Positions 1-6,684 of a stretch of DNA of 6,757 nt are shown here, one piece after another. The stretch is taken from assembly GCA_003451935.1 (NCBI GenBank), contig DMJA01000150.1, forward strand, positions 1 to 6,757. The letters run 5' to 3'. This stretch comes from Verrucomicrobiota bacterium. Lineage in GTDB: Bacteria > Verrucomicrobiota > Kiritimatiellia > CAIQIC01 > Lenti-01. Positions within the stretch are counted from its first letter, which is position 1; every line of letters starts with the position of its first letter. Under the pieces are notes generated by a model. That model did not search any database. It saw only the letters and a program-made list of their open reading frames with translations, and was not told where the DNA came from. Position numbers and translations under genes: made by a program.

Positions 1-71
1 CGCTCAACATGACCCGAACTTGCATCCAATCGCAGATGCGCCCGTTCCGTCCCTCACATGGAAAAGGAGGA

Positions 72-100
72 TTGCGGGCGGGGGGGCGTAGGGCTATCCT
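72..100 (+). promoter_or_regulatory. Weak candidate sigma70-type promoter
   Basis: TTGCGG (72-77) and TATCCT (95-100) are separated by 17 bases, and the -10-like box keeps T, A, T and the final T. Transcription would begin near 107, about 27-50 bases before the two candidate starts. The spacer contains seven consecutive G (80-86). Boxes this degenerate arise easily by chance, and the real promoter may lie left of the window. Confidence 0.22.
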
Positions 101-133
101 GCCAAGCGGTCGGTTTGTATCGCCTACCGATGG

Positions 134-3100
134 ATGGCCAGCGAGGAAAACGACGGAATGAAATCTCTGTTGCCGAAGGAAATGAAACCCCAAGGTGCCT
201 GGGTCATGGCGGCGGTCGCCGCGACGCTGCTGGCGGCGGGCGGGCTCTTCGCGCGGTGGTCGGCGCTGCGCCAGGAGCAATGGATGCGGGAGGACCTGCT
301 CCGCGATGCGCACCAGTTTGCGCTAACCCTCAACGTGGGCCGCATCGAAAATTTCGCGGGGACGGAATCCGACGCGTCCACGCCCGACTACCGGCGGCTC
401 AAGCAGCAGCTCATCGCCGCCCGGCAAATCAATCCCGAGTGGGAATGGATCTATCTGCTGGGACGGAAGACGGATGGTCCGCCGTTCTTCTACATCGATT
501 CCGGACCCGAGGGCGCGCCCAACACATCGACGCCGGGGCAGGCGTACAAAGAAGCTTCGGACGAGCTGACGGCCATGTTCGGGAACAGCCACGCGGTGGT
601 CGAGGGTCCGTTGCCGGACCGGTGGGGAAACTGGGTCAGCGCGCTGGTCCCCCTGAAGGCGCCCCAAACGGGCCAGACCCTGGCGGTGCTGGGGATCGAC
701 GTGGATGCGGCAACCTGGATCCGGAAGCGGAACCAGGCGATGCAAGTTCCAGGACTGGCCACCTTGGCGCTGGTGGCGATCTGGCTGGCCGGAAACCTCC
801 TGCTGGCCCGCCGGGCGCGGCTCGGGGATTGCCGGACCTGGGTCTGCCCCTATCTCGAAGCCATCCTGGCGATGGCCACGGGATTGGTCCTGTCGGCGCT
901 CGCGGGGTGGCTGGTCCGGCAGGCGGAACTGCGCACCCGCGGGATGGAATTCCAACACGTAGTCCAAAGCGAAATCCAGCCGTTCCGCGACACCGCCGAA
1001 GAGCTGCGGGATCTGGTGATGAACGGAATCGCCGCGTTCATCGGGAGCGCCGAAAAAATCACCGGCGAGGAATTCCGGCAATACACCGCCCATCTGTTCA
1101 ACGAGCAAGCCATCGCCTTCTGGGGCTGGGCGGACACGGTGGAGGCGGCGGACCGCGCCCCGTTCGAAGCCGACGCGGCCGGGCGGACCGGACGGGCGGA
1201 CTACCGGATCTGGGAACCGGGCGGCACCGGGGCCTCCGCGGCGGCCGGCGAGCGCGAACGATATTTCCCGATCGTCCACCTGCAGACGCGGGGACAGAAT
1301 CCGTCGCTTTTCCTTGGCTACGACCTCGGTGAAACCCCCGCCCTCCAGTTGGAAATGGAAACGGCCCTCCAGACCCAGCGGCCGACGGCCCTCTCCGCCG
1401 ACCCCCTCCTCCTGCGGACGTTGTACAAGAAAAACGGCATCCTGCTGGTCCGCCGGATGTCGAAACCCCGCCCCGACGGCCGGGTGAACGGGCTGGTCAT
1501 TGCGGGGCTGGACATTGATCGCTGGCTGCAAACGAGCCGGAATCTCACCCCCTACGCCCAGCCGCTGGCGACCCTCGACCTGCTGGAGCTGCGCGACGGC
1601 CAACCGCCGCTTTGGCTGGGTTCGACGGACAGCCGGACGGTGCCGCCGGTCGGCGGCTTGGGTTCCCTGCCACCGCAAACCATCGTCCAGCCCCTGCTGA
1701 TTTTCGGCAAGGCCTATGCCATCGTGGCGCGGCCGACGACGGCCTTCTCCGCCACGCTCGTCTCGAATGTCGGAGCGACGGTGTTGATCGGCGTGGCGCT
1801 GTCGGCCTTCGTGGCCGGGCTGCTGGGATTCTCCGTCCGGCGCCAGACCCGCCTGAACCAGCTGCTGAAGGACCAGGCCCGCAAGCTGGCCGAGAGCTCG
1901 CACCACTTCCACCTGCTGGCCGAGAACAACCGCATCGCCACCTGGGAGATCGATGCCCAGGGCCTTTATACCGAAATGAACGACATCTTCGGGGACATCC
2001 TCGGCTATCGGCCGGACGAGCTGGTCGGCCAGGTCCATTTCTACGACCTGACTCCGGCAGAAGACCGCGAGAAGGTCAAGGCGGCGGCCTTCGCCACCAT
2101 GGCCAAAGCGGCCCCCATCCGGGACCTGGTCCACCCCGTGAAGAACAAGGCGGGCGGAACGATCTGGGCCCTCACCAATGGAATTCCCGTGCGGGACGAC
2201 GCCGGCCGCATGACGGGCTATTGGGGCACCAGCATCGACATCACCGAGCACAAGCGCAACGAGGATATGCTGGCCCAGCTGGCCCGCGAGAAGCAGATGG
2301 CCGCCGAGCGCTACGCGGCGCTGATCCGGGCCTCGAACACCGGGGCGTGGGAATACAACGGCCAGACCCGGCAATTCTGGTGCAGCCCGGAATACTTCAC
2401 CCTGCTGGGCTACGATCCGGCCGACTTCGATCTGCCGGAGGCGGAGCGCACGGCCCAGACGCTTTGGCTGGACCTGATCCATCCGGGCGACCAGGATGCC
2501 GCCCTCGGCCATCTCACCAGCTACCTGCTGGAACCCGGCCCGTTCTACGACACCCGCTACCGCATGCGGCGCAAGGACGGCACCTGGGCCTGGATCTGGG
2601 CGCGCGGGCAAATGGTGGCGGGCCACGACGGCACCCCGGGCGGCCTGATGCTCGGCACCCATATCGATGTCACCGCGAGCATGCGCACCGAGGAAGCCCT
2701 GCGCGAAAACGAGCAGAAATACCGCATGCTGGCGGAAGGCATGAAGGACGTGGTCTGGATCGCCGACGTCGAGGCCGGCCGTTGGCTCTACATGAGCCCC
2801 TCGGTCGAGAAGATGCTCGGCTACACGGCCGAGGAGATCCTCGCCCATCCCATGGGGGCCGACGTCGTTCCGGAACAGCGCGACGGGCTGTTCGCGCAGG
2901 TCCGCCAGCACCTCCCCGAATTCCTTGCCGGCCAGATCCCGGCCGACACGTTCTTCGCCAACGACATCGACCAGGTGCGCAAGGACGGATCCGTCGTCCA
3001 TACCGAGGCGGTCTGCCGCTTCTGGCGGAACGAACAGACCGGCCGCGTCGAGCTGCACGGCACCACGCGCGACATCACCGACCGCCAGCGGGCCGAAGAG

Positions 3101-6100
3101 GCGCTGCAGGAGAACCAGGAGCTGTTCGCGCAGTTCATGAGCCATTCCCCCGTCTATGCGTTCATCAAGGAAGTCACGGCCACCGAAAGCCGGGTCCTGA
3201 TCGCCAGCGAGAATTACAAGGACATGATCGGCGTCCCCGGGTCGCAGATGCGGGGCAAGACCATGGCGGAGCTGTTCCCCCCCGAATTCGCGGCCAAGAT
3301 CACCGCCGACGACTGGGCCGTCGCGTCCAAGGGCGAGGTGCTGAAACTGGACGAAGAGCTGAACGGCCGCCACTATGTCACGATCAAGTTCCCGATCGTC
3401 CAGGCCGGGAAGACCCTGCTGGCGGGCTACACGATCGACATCACCGACCGCAAGCGGGCCGAAGCGGCGCTGGAAACCGCCGTGGAACGCTACGACCTGC
3501 TGGCCCGGCAGAACCGCGTCGTCACTTGGGAGCTCGACCTCGAGGGGCGCTACGTCGCCGTCAGCGACATGTCCACCGCCGTTTACGGCTACCGGCCGGA
3601 CGAGGTGGCCGGGAAGATGTATTTCTACAGCCTGACTCCGGAGGCGGACCGCGAGGAATTCAAACGGCTGGGCCTCGAAATCATGCGGAAGGGCGAACCC
3701 GTCAACGACCTCCTCAATTCCGTCATCACCCAGTCGGGCCAGATCATCTGGGTGTCCAGTTGCGGCGTGCCGATCCGGGATGCGCAGGGGAACCTGACGG
3801 GCTATTGGGGCACCGACACCGACATCACCGATCGCAAGCTGGCGGAGGAGGCCCTGCACGAGAGCGAGCGGAAATTCCGCGCCTTGACGGAGACCATGAA
3901 GGACGTGGTCTGGATCGTGGACGTCGAGACGCTCAAGTTCATCTACATCAGCCCGTCGGTCGAAAAGCTGCGCGGCTTCACGCCCGCGGAGGTCATGGCC
4001 GGCACCGTCGCCAACTCCCTGGAGCCGGGGCAGCTGGAGAAGCTTTCGGGCCTGCTGCGCGAGAACGCCGCCAAGTTCATGAAGGGCGAAATCACGTCCG
4101 ACACGTTCTTCACCCTCGAGCTGCAGCAGCCCCGCAAGAACGCCTCCCCCATCACCACCGAGGCCATTGTCCGGTTTTCGCTGAACCCGCAGACCGGCAA
4201 GCTCGAGCTGCACGGGGTCACGCGCGACATCACCGAACGCAAGCGCGTCGAGCAAGACTACCGCACGCTGTTCCTGAACATGATCGAAGGGTTCGCCCTG
4301 CACGAGATCGTCTGCGACGAAAAAGGGGAGCCCGTTGACTACCGGTTCCTGGCGGTGAACCCCGCCTTCGAGCGCCTGACGGGGCTGAAGGCCGCGGACA
4401 TCGTCGGCAAGACCTCCCGGGAAGTCCTGCCCGGCCTGGACCGAAGCTGGATCGAAACCTATGGCAACGTGGCCCTGACCGGCCTGCCCGCGTTCTTCAC
4501 CAACTTCTCCGCGCCGCTGGGCCGGCATTACGAGGTGGCGGCCTTCCAGCCGGCGCCGGGCCAGTTCGCCTGCATCTTCAGCGACGTCACCGAACGCCAG
4601 CTCGCCGAGAACGAGCTGCTGGAAAGCCGCCGCCAATATGCCACCCTGGTGAACAACCTGCCCGGCATGGCCTACCGCTTCAAGAACCCGCCGGACTGGA
4701 CGCTGAAATTCGCGAGCCCGGGAAGCCTCGAACTGACCGGCTACGCCCCCGAAGACCTCGTGGACAACAAGACCATCGCCTATGCCGACCTCATCCTTCC
4801 CGAATTCCGCAAGGAAGTGCGGGCGGAATGGCAGCGGGCCCTCCGGGAGCACCGCCGCTACGAAGGGGAATACCCGATCGCCACCCGCTCCGGCGAAGTC
4901 CGGTGGGCGTGGGAACAGGGCGAAGGCATCTACGACGAGAAGGGCCAGGCCGTCGCGCTGGAAGGCTTCATCGCCGACATCACCGCGCGCAAGCAGGCCG
5001 AGGCCGAACGCGAACGCCTGATGCGGGCCATCGAGCAGTCCGGCGAAACCATCGTCATCACCGACACCCAGGGCGCGATCCTCTACGTGAACCCCGCCTT
5101 CACCCAGATCACCGGCTACGCCCGGGAGGAGGTCCTCGGCCAGAACCCGCGCATCCTCTCCAGCGGCAAGCACGATGCGGCCTTCTACCGGCAGATGTGG
5201 CAGACCCTGGAGAAGGGCCAGACCTGGGAAGGGCAGATCATCAACAAGCGCAAGGACGGCTCGTTCTACACCGAACAGGCCGCCATCTCGCCCGTGCGCG
5301 ACGCCGCGGGCCACATCGTCCATTTCGTGGCCGTCAAGCGCGACATCACCCGGCAGCTCCGCGACGAGGCGGAAAAGGAGGCCTTGCACACCCAGCTCGC
5401 GCATGGCCAGAAGCTGGAATCCATCGGGCGCCTCGCCGGCGGCGTATCGCACGATTTCAACAACATGCTCCAGGCCATTCTCGGCTATACCGAGATGGCC
5501 CTGGAACAGGTGCCCGCCGGACAGCCCCTGCATGCCGACCTCCTGGAAATCCAGAAGACGGCGCAGCGGTCCGCCGCCCTCACCCGCCAGCTCCAGACCT
5601 TCGCCCGCAAGGAAGCCGGAACGCCCCAGGTGATCGATCCCAACGAGGCCGTCGGAGGCTTGCTGAGCCTGCTTCGCCGGCTGATTGGCGAGGGCATCCG
5701 CCTGGATTGGAAACCGGGCCCGGACATCGGCGCGGTGAAGATCGACCCCGGCCAGTTCGACCAGATCCTGACCAATCTGTGCATCAACGCCCGCGATGCC
5801 GTCGGACCGGCCGGCCACATTGTCATCCAAACCGCCTCCGCCACCATTGCCCGCCCCAACGCCCGCCGGAAGGACGACCTGCCGAACGGCACCTACGTCG
5901 TGCTGTCCGTCCAGGACAACGGCACCGGCATGGAGCCGGACGTGATCGAACACATCTTCGAACCGTTCTTCACCACCAAGCCCGCCGGAAAAGGCACCGG
6001 CCTGGGCCTGGCCACCCTCTATGGCATCGTCAAGCAGAACGGCGGCGACGTCCTCGTGGACAGCAAGCCGGGCAAGGGCTCCACCTTCCACATCTATCTG

Positions 6101-6538
6101 CCCCGCCATGAAGGGAAGGCGACGGCGCACGCAAAGCCGGCGCGTTCGACGGAAGCCCCGGCCGGCGCCATGGACAAAACCATCCTGCTGGTCGAGGACG
6201 AGGAAACCATCCTCCGGACCACCCGCCGGATCCTCGAAACCCTGGGCTATCAGGTGCTCCCCGCCAATTCCGCCCAGGAAGCCCTGCGGCTGTTCGAGAA
6301 ACACAAGGCCCGGATCGACCTGCTGGTCAGCGATGTGATCATGCCGGAAATCAACGGCCCCGAATTGACGCGGCGCCTGCTGAAAATCAACCCCAAGCTC
6401 CGGCACCTGTTCATCTCGGGCTATACCGCCAATCTGCTGGCCGAACAGGGATTCGGCAACAATCTGGATTTCATCCAAAAGCCGTTTTCGCGCAAGGCCC
6501 TCGCGGACAAGGTGCAGGAAATCCTGGCGAAGAAGTAG
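134..6538 (+). CDS. Multi-PAS hybrid sensor histidine kinase with Cache-like and CHASE sensors and a C-terminal receiver
   Basis: This 2134-residue inner-membrane protein should sense signals, autophosphorylate on histidine and pass the phosphate to its own receiver. Order seen: TM1 (about 21-42), Cache-like sensor (43-205), TM2 (206-227), TM3 (238-262), CHASE (about 280-470), TM4 (541-566), coiled-coil linker (567-590), nine PAS domains (587-1745), HisKA (H1773), HATPase_c (about 1870-1990), Ala/Pro-rich linker (1991-2012) and REC (2014-2133). There is no HAMP, HPt or DNA-binding domain, so output needs partners not seen here. It is far longer than usual hybrid kinases because of the PAS array. 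An in-frame TAG at 89-91 bounds the frame, and ATG 134 is the first start after it but has no clear Shine-Dalgarno. ATG 158 (M9) has GAGGA at 143-147 and is an equally good start; either one precedes TM1. The architecture is certain; the signals sensed are unknown. Confidence 0.97.
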   Translation: MASEENDGMKSLLPKEMKPQGAWVMAAVAATLLAAGGLFARWSALRQEQWMREDLLRDAHQFALTLNVGRIENFAGTESDASTPDYRRLKQQLIAARQINPEWEWIYLLGRKTDGPPFFYIDSGPEGAPNTSTPGQAYKEASDELTAMFGNSHAVVEGPLPDRWGNWVSALVPLKAPQTGQTLAVLGIDVDAATWIRKRNQAMQVPGLATLALVAIWLAGNLLLARRARLGDCRTWVCPYLEAILAMATGLVLSALAGWLVRQAELRTRGMEFQHVVQSEIQPFRDTAEELRDLVMNGIAAFIGSAEKITGEEFRQYTAHLFNEQAIAFWGWADTVEAADRAPFEADAAGRTGRADYRIWEPGGTGASAAAGERERYFPIVHLQTRGQNPSLFLGYDLGETPALQLEMETALQTQRPTALSADPLLLRTLYKKNGILLVRRMSKPRPDGRVNGLVIAGLDIDRWLQTSRNLTPYAQPLATLDLLELRDGQPPLWLGSTDSRTVPPVGGLGSLPPQTIVQPLLIFGKAYAIVARPTTAFSATLVSNVGATVLIGVALSAFVAGLLGFSVRRQTRLNQLLKDQARKLAESSHHFHLLAENNRIATWEIDAQGLYTEMNDIFGDILGYRPDELVGQVHFYDLTPAEDREKVKAAAFATMAKAAPIRDLVHPVKNKAGGTIWALTNGIPVRDDAGRMTGYWGTSIDITEHKRNEDMLAQLAREKQMAAERYAALIRASNTGAWEYNGQTRQFWCSPEYFTLLGYDPADFDLPEAERTAQTLWLDLIHPGDQDAALGHLTSYLLEPGPFYDTRYRMRRKDGTWAWIWARGQMVAGHDGTPGGLMLGTHIDVTASMRTEEALRENEQKYRMLAEGMKDVVWIADVEAGRWLYMSPSVEKMLGYTAEEILAHPMGADVVPEQRDGLFAQVRQHLPEFLAGQIPADTFFANDIDQVRKDGSVVHTEAVCRFWRNEQTGRVELHGTTRDITDRQRAEEALQENQELFAQFMSHSPVYAFIKEVTATESRVLIASENYKDMIGVPGSQMRGKTMAELFPPEFAAKITADDWAVASKGEVLKLDEELNGRHYVTIKFPIVQAGKTLLAGYTIDITDRKRAEAALETAVERYDLLARQNRVVTWELDLEGRYVAVSDMSTAVYGYRPDEVAGKMYFYSLTPEADREEFKRLGLEIMRKGEPVNDLLNSVITQSGQIIWVSSCGVPIRDAQGNLTGYWGTDTDITDRKLAEEALHESERKFRALTETMKDVVWIVDVETLKFIYISPSVEKLRGFTPAEVMAGTVANSLEPGQLEKLSGLLRENAAKFMKGEITSDTFFTLELQQPRKNASPITTEAIVRFSLNPQTGKLELHGVTRDITERKRVEQDYRTLFLNMIEGFALHEIVCDEKGEPVDYRFLAVNPAFERLTGLKAADIVGKTSREVLPGLDRSWIETYGNVALTGLPAFFTNFSAPLGRHYEVAAFQPAPGQFACIFSDVTERQLAENELLESRRQYATLVNNLPGMAYRFKNPPDWTLKFASPGSLELTGYAPEDLVDNKTIAYADLILPEFRKEVRAEWQRALREHRRYEGEYPIATRSGEVRWAWEQGEGIYDEKGQAVALEGFIADITARKQAEAERERLMRAIEQSGETIVITDTQGAILYVNPAFTQITGYAREEVLGQNPRILSSGKHDAAFYRQMWQTLEKGQTWEGQIINKRKDGSFYTEQAAISPVRDAAGHIVHFVAVKRDITRQLRDEAEKEALHTQLAHGQKLESIGRLAGGVSHDFNNMLQAILGYTEMALEQVPAGQPLHADLLEIQKTAQRSAALTRQLQTFARKEAGTPQVIDPNEAVGGLLSLLRRLIGEGIRLDWKPGPDIGAVKIDPGQFDQILTNLCINARDAVGPAGHIVIQTASATIARPNARRKDDLPNGTYVVLSVQDNGTGMEPDVIEHIFEPFFTTKPAGKGTGLGLATLYGIVKQNGGDVLVDSKPGKGSTFHIYLPRHEGKATAHAKPARSTEAPAGAMDKTILLVEDEETILRTTRRILETLGYQVLPANSAQEALRLFEKHKARIDLLVSDVIMPEINGPELTRRLLKINPKLRHLFISGYTANLLAEQGFGNNLDFIQKPFSRKALADKVQEILAKK
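143..147 (+). promoter_or_regulatory. Possible ribosome binding site for an internal start at 158
   Basis: GAGGA ends 10 bases before ATG 158, a slightly long but usable spacing. ATG 134 has no purine-rich site within 15 bases upstream. If this site is used, the protein is eight residues shorter (2126 aa), with no effect on any domain. Confidence 0.3.
194..814 (+). other. Domain: TM1, extracytoplasmic Cache-like sensor, TM2
   Basis: Residues 21-227. TM1 is the Ala/Leu-rich stretch at 21-42, and TM2 is at about 206-227, followed by a basic RRAR segment that fits the positive-inside rule. The roughly 160 residues between them should lie outside the membrane. Visible marks are the W103-E-W105-I-Y segment followed by G-R-K, FFYIDS at 118-123, D162-R-W-G-N-W-V-S (162-169), and the closing G187-I-D-V-D-A-A-T-W195. 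From memory, this pattern resembles the PDC/Cache-type sensors found at the N-terminus of environmental kinases and GGDEF proteins. The fold assignment is inference and the ligand is unknown. Confidence 0.65.
845..1831 (+). other. Domain: TM3, extracytoplasmic CHASE sensor, TM4
   Basis: Residues 238-566. TM3 (238-262) leads to a second external region, and TM4 (541-566) returns to the cytoplasm, ending in a basic RRQTR segment. Residues 280-470 carry the CHASE pattern: an amphipathic helix ending in AAFIGSAEKITGEEF (300-314), then AFWGWADTV (328-336), R341-A-P-F-E (341-345), RYFPIVHLQ (376-384), N389 to LGYDLG (394-399), and a GLVIAGLDI strand (453-461). CHASE domains bind small extracellular ligands in plant cytokinin receptors and many bacterial kinases. 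The ligand here cannot be read from the sequence. Residues 471-540 form the extra membrane-proximal segment common after CHASE. Confidence 0.8.
1913..2272 (+). repeat. Internal repeat A, copy 1 (PAS1, residues 594-713)
   Basis: This segment aligns without gaps to residues 1122-1241 (PAS5), with 54 of 120 residues identical by hand count. Shared landmarks are LLA..NR, TWE.D, GYRPDE, FY.LTP..DRE and TGYWGT. At the DNA level the two copies share 20 identical bases at 2211-2230 and 3795-3814. The copies are paralogous domains that arose by duplication within the gene and then diverged. Confidence 0.9.
2717..3100 (+). repeat. Internal repeat C, copy 1 (PAS3, residues 862-989)
   Basis: This segment aligns without gaps to residues 1247-1374 (PAS6), with 61 of 128 residues identical by hand count. 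Shared landmarks are MKDVVWI.DVE, SPSVEK, DTFF, TEA..RF, QTG..ELHG and TRDIT.R. A 23-base exact match links 2740-2762 to 3895-3917. The long middle segment before DTFF (residues about 905-938) marks both copies as one distinctive PAS subtype. Confidence 0.9.
3497..3856 (+). repeat. Internal repeat A, copy 2 (PAS5, residues 1122-1241)
   Basis: Paralogue of PAS1. Here the A-type PAS is joined directly to a C-type PAS (PAS6), whereas in the first block PAS2 separates the A-type PAS1 from the C-type PAS3. Confidence 0.9.
3872..4255 (+). repeat. Internal repeat C, copy 2 (PAS6, residues 1247-1374)
   Basis: Paralogue of PAS3, with the same length and no gaps. It follows PAS5 directly, so the A-C order of the first block is kept but the domain that lies between them there (PAS2) is absent. 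Confidence 0.9.
5381..6103 (+). other. Domain: histidine kinase core (HisKA and HATPase_c)
   Basis: Residues 1750-1990. The H box is GGVSHDFNN with phosphoacceptor H1773 (codon 5450-5452). The HDFNN form is typical of NtrB-like kinases (often called HPK family 4). D1774 and N1777 fit the D/E-x-x-N/T motif linked to phosphatase activity in HisKA kinases, so bifunctionality is plausible. ATP-binding motifs are complete: N box N1881, N1885 and D1888; G1 box D1928-N-G-T-G1932; F box F1942-E-P-F-F-T-T-K1949; G2 box G1952-K-G-T-G-L-G-L1959. No catalytic residue is missing, so an active kinase is expected. The domain faces the cytoplasm and should act as a dimer. Confidence 0.97.
6173..6532 (+). other. 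Domain: C-terminal CheY-like receiver
   Basis: Residues 2014-2133, after an Ala/Pro-rich linker (1991-2012). The acidic pocket is E2021 and D2022, the phosphoacceptor is D2067 in LLVSDVIMP, the switch Ser is S2095 in FISGYT, and the conserved Lys is K2116 in QKPF. All key residues are present, so it should accept phosphate from H1773. The protein ends directly after the last receiver helix. The receiver therefore either relays onward through a separate HPt protein or tunes the kinase in cis. Confidence 0.96.
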
Positions 6539-6588
6539 CGCATTTCACGGCCGGGAAACCGCCGCCGGATTCCGGGTCCGCACGCCCA

Positions 6589-6636
6589 ATCGTCCTCGCC
6601 ATCGGGATTGATATCGCTTTCGATTGCGAGGGCGAT
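6589..6636 (+). repeat. Long imperfect inverted repeat with 6-base rhythm; possible transcript end structure
   Basis: The outer arms 6589-6599 (ATCGTCCTCGC) and 6626-6636 (GCGAGGGCGAT) pair over 11 positions with one G-T wobble. After one mismatch (6600/6625), the inner arms 6601-6607 and 6618-6624 pair over 7 positions with two G-T wobbles, around a 10-base loop. It begins 50 bases after the stop codon. No T run follows, so it is not a classical intrinsic terminator. It could be an RNA 3' end stem, a terminator of another kind, or a dispersed palindromic repeat. Read in sixes, seven of eight units have CG at positions 3-4. Confidence 0.6.
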
Positions 6637-6684
6637 AGCCCCTCCCCGAAAATTCCGCAGCCGCTCCTATACCGGAAACAGCCC

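Larger units (their letters stand above)
1892..5368 (+). other. Domain array: nine tandem PAS domains
   Basis: Residues 587-1745. Approximate limits: PAS1 587-710, PAS2 725-858, PAS3 860-994, PAS4 995-1114, PAS5 1117-1244, PAS6 1245-1374, PAS7 1375-1498, PAS8 1499-1623, PAS9 1624-1745. Each ends in the D-I/V-T motif that leads into a linker helix; the motif Asp residues are 702, 845, 980, 1102, 1230, 1365, 1484, 1615 and 1737, spaced 119-143 residues apart. Most also keep the LGY/TGY turn after the first helices. PAS4 and PAS7 are the shorter, PAS_4-like kind, and PAS2 and PAS8 look PAS_3-like. PAS domains bind cofactors or small ligands, dimerise, or relay signals along helical linkers. Only PAS9 gives a cofactor hint (flavin-like motif). 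The domain count is secure; exact edges may shift by several residues. Confidence 0.93.

Noticed and set aside
22..39. GCATC/GATGC inverted repeat as a terminator of an upstream gene
   Set aside because: The stem is only 5 bp with an 8-base loop and no T run follows.
2..91. Possible tail of an upstream gene in the same frame as the kinase, ending at TAG 89-91
   Set aside because: Only 29 codons are visible, composition is not gene-like, and it runs through the G-rich run. There is too little to call a CDS.
58..1332. Plus-strand 424-codon open frame starting at 58
   Set aside because: It overlaps the real kinase frame, which has clear membrane segments and sensor motifs. Its own product is G/R/P-rich without any recognisable fold, and no ribosome site precedes ATG 58.
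1612..4338. Plus-strand 908-codon open frame overlapping the PAS array
   Set aside because: The translation is dominated by R, G, P and H with no domain signatures. It is a frame shadow of the GC-rich kinase gene.
1892..5368. CRISPR array or short tandem DNA repeat, because DIT-type motifs recur nine times
   Set aside because: The recurrence is at the protein level (ends of PAS domains), with variable spacing and diverged DNA. The repeats are coding domains.
323..6478. Antisense open frame of 2051 codons on the minus strand
   Set aside because: It is codon-in-register with the kinase gene and begins with TTG rather than ATG. Its translation is low-complexity and rich in G, V, D, A, R and Q with no recognisable domain. 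The absence of three plus-strand codons explains it.
6170..6538. Separate production of the receiver from an internal start at ATG 6170 (M2013)
   Set aside because: The Met lies just before the receiver, but the preceding bases are GCC-rich with no Shine-Dalgarno sequence. Fusion to the kinase explains the layout.
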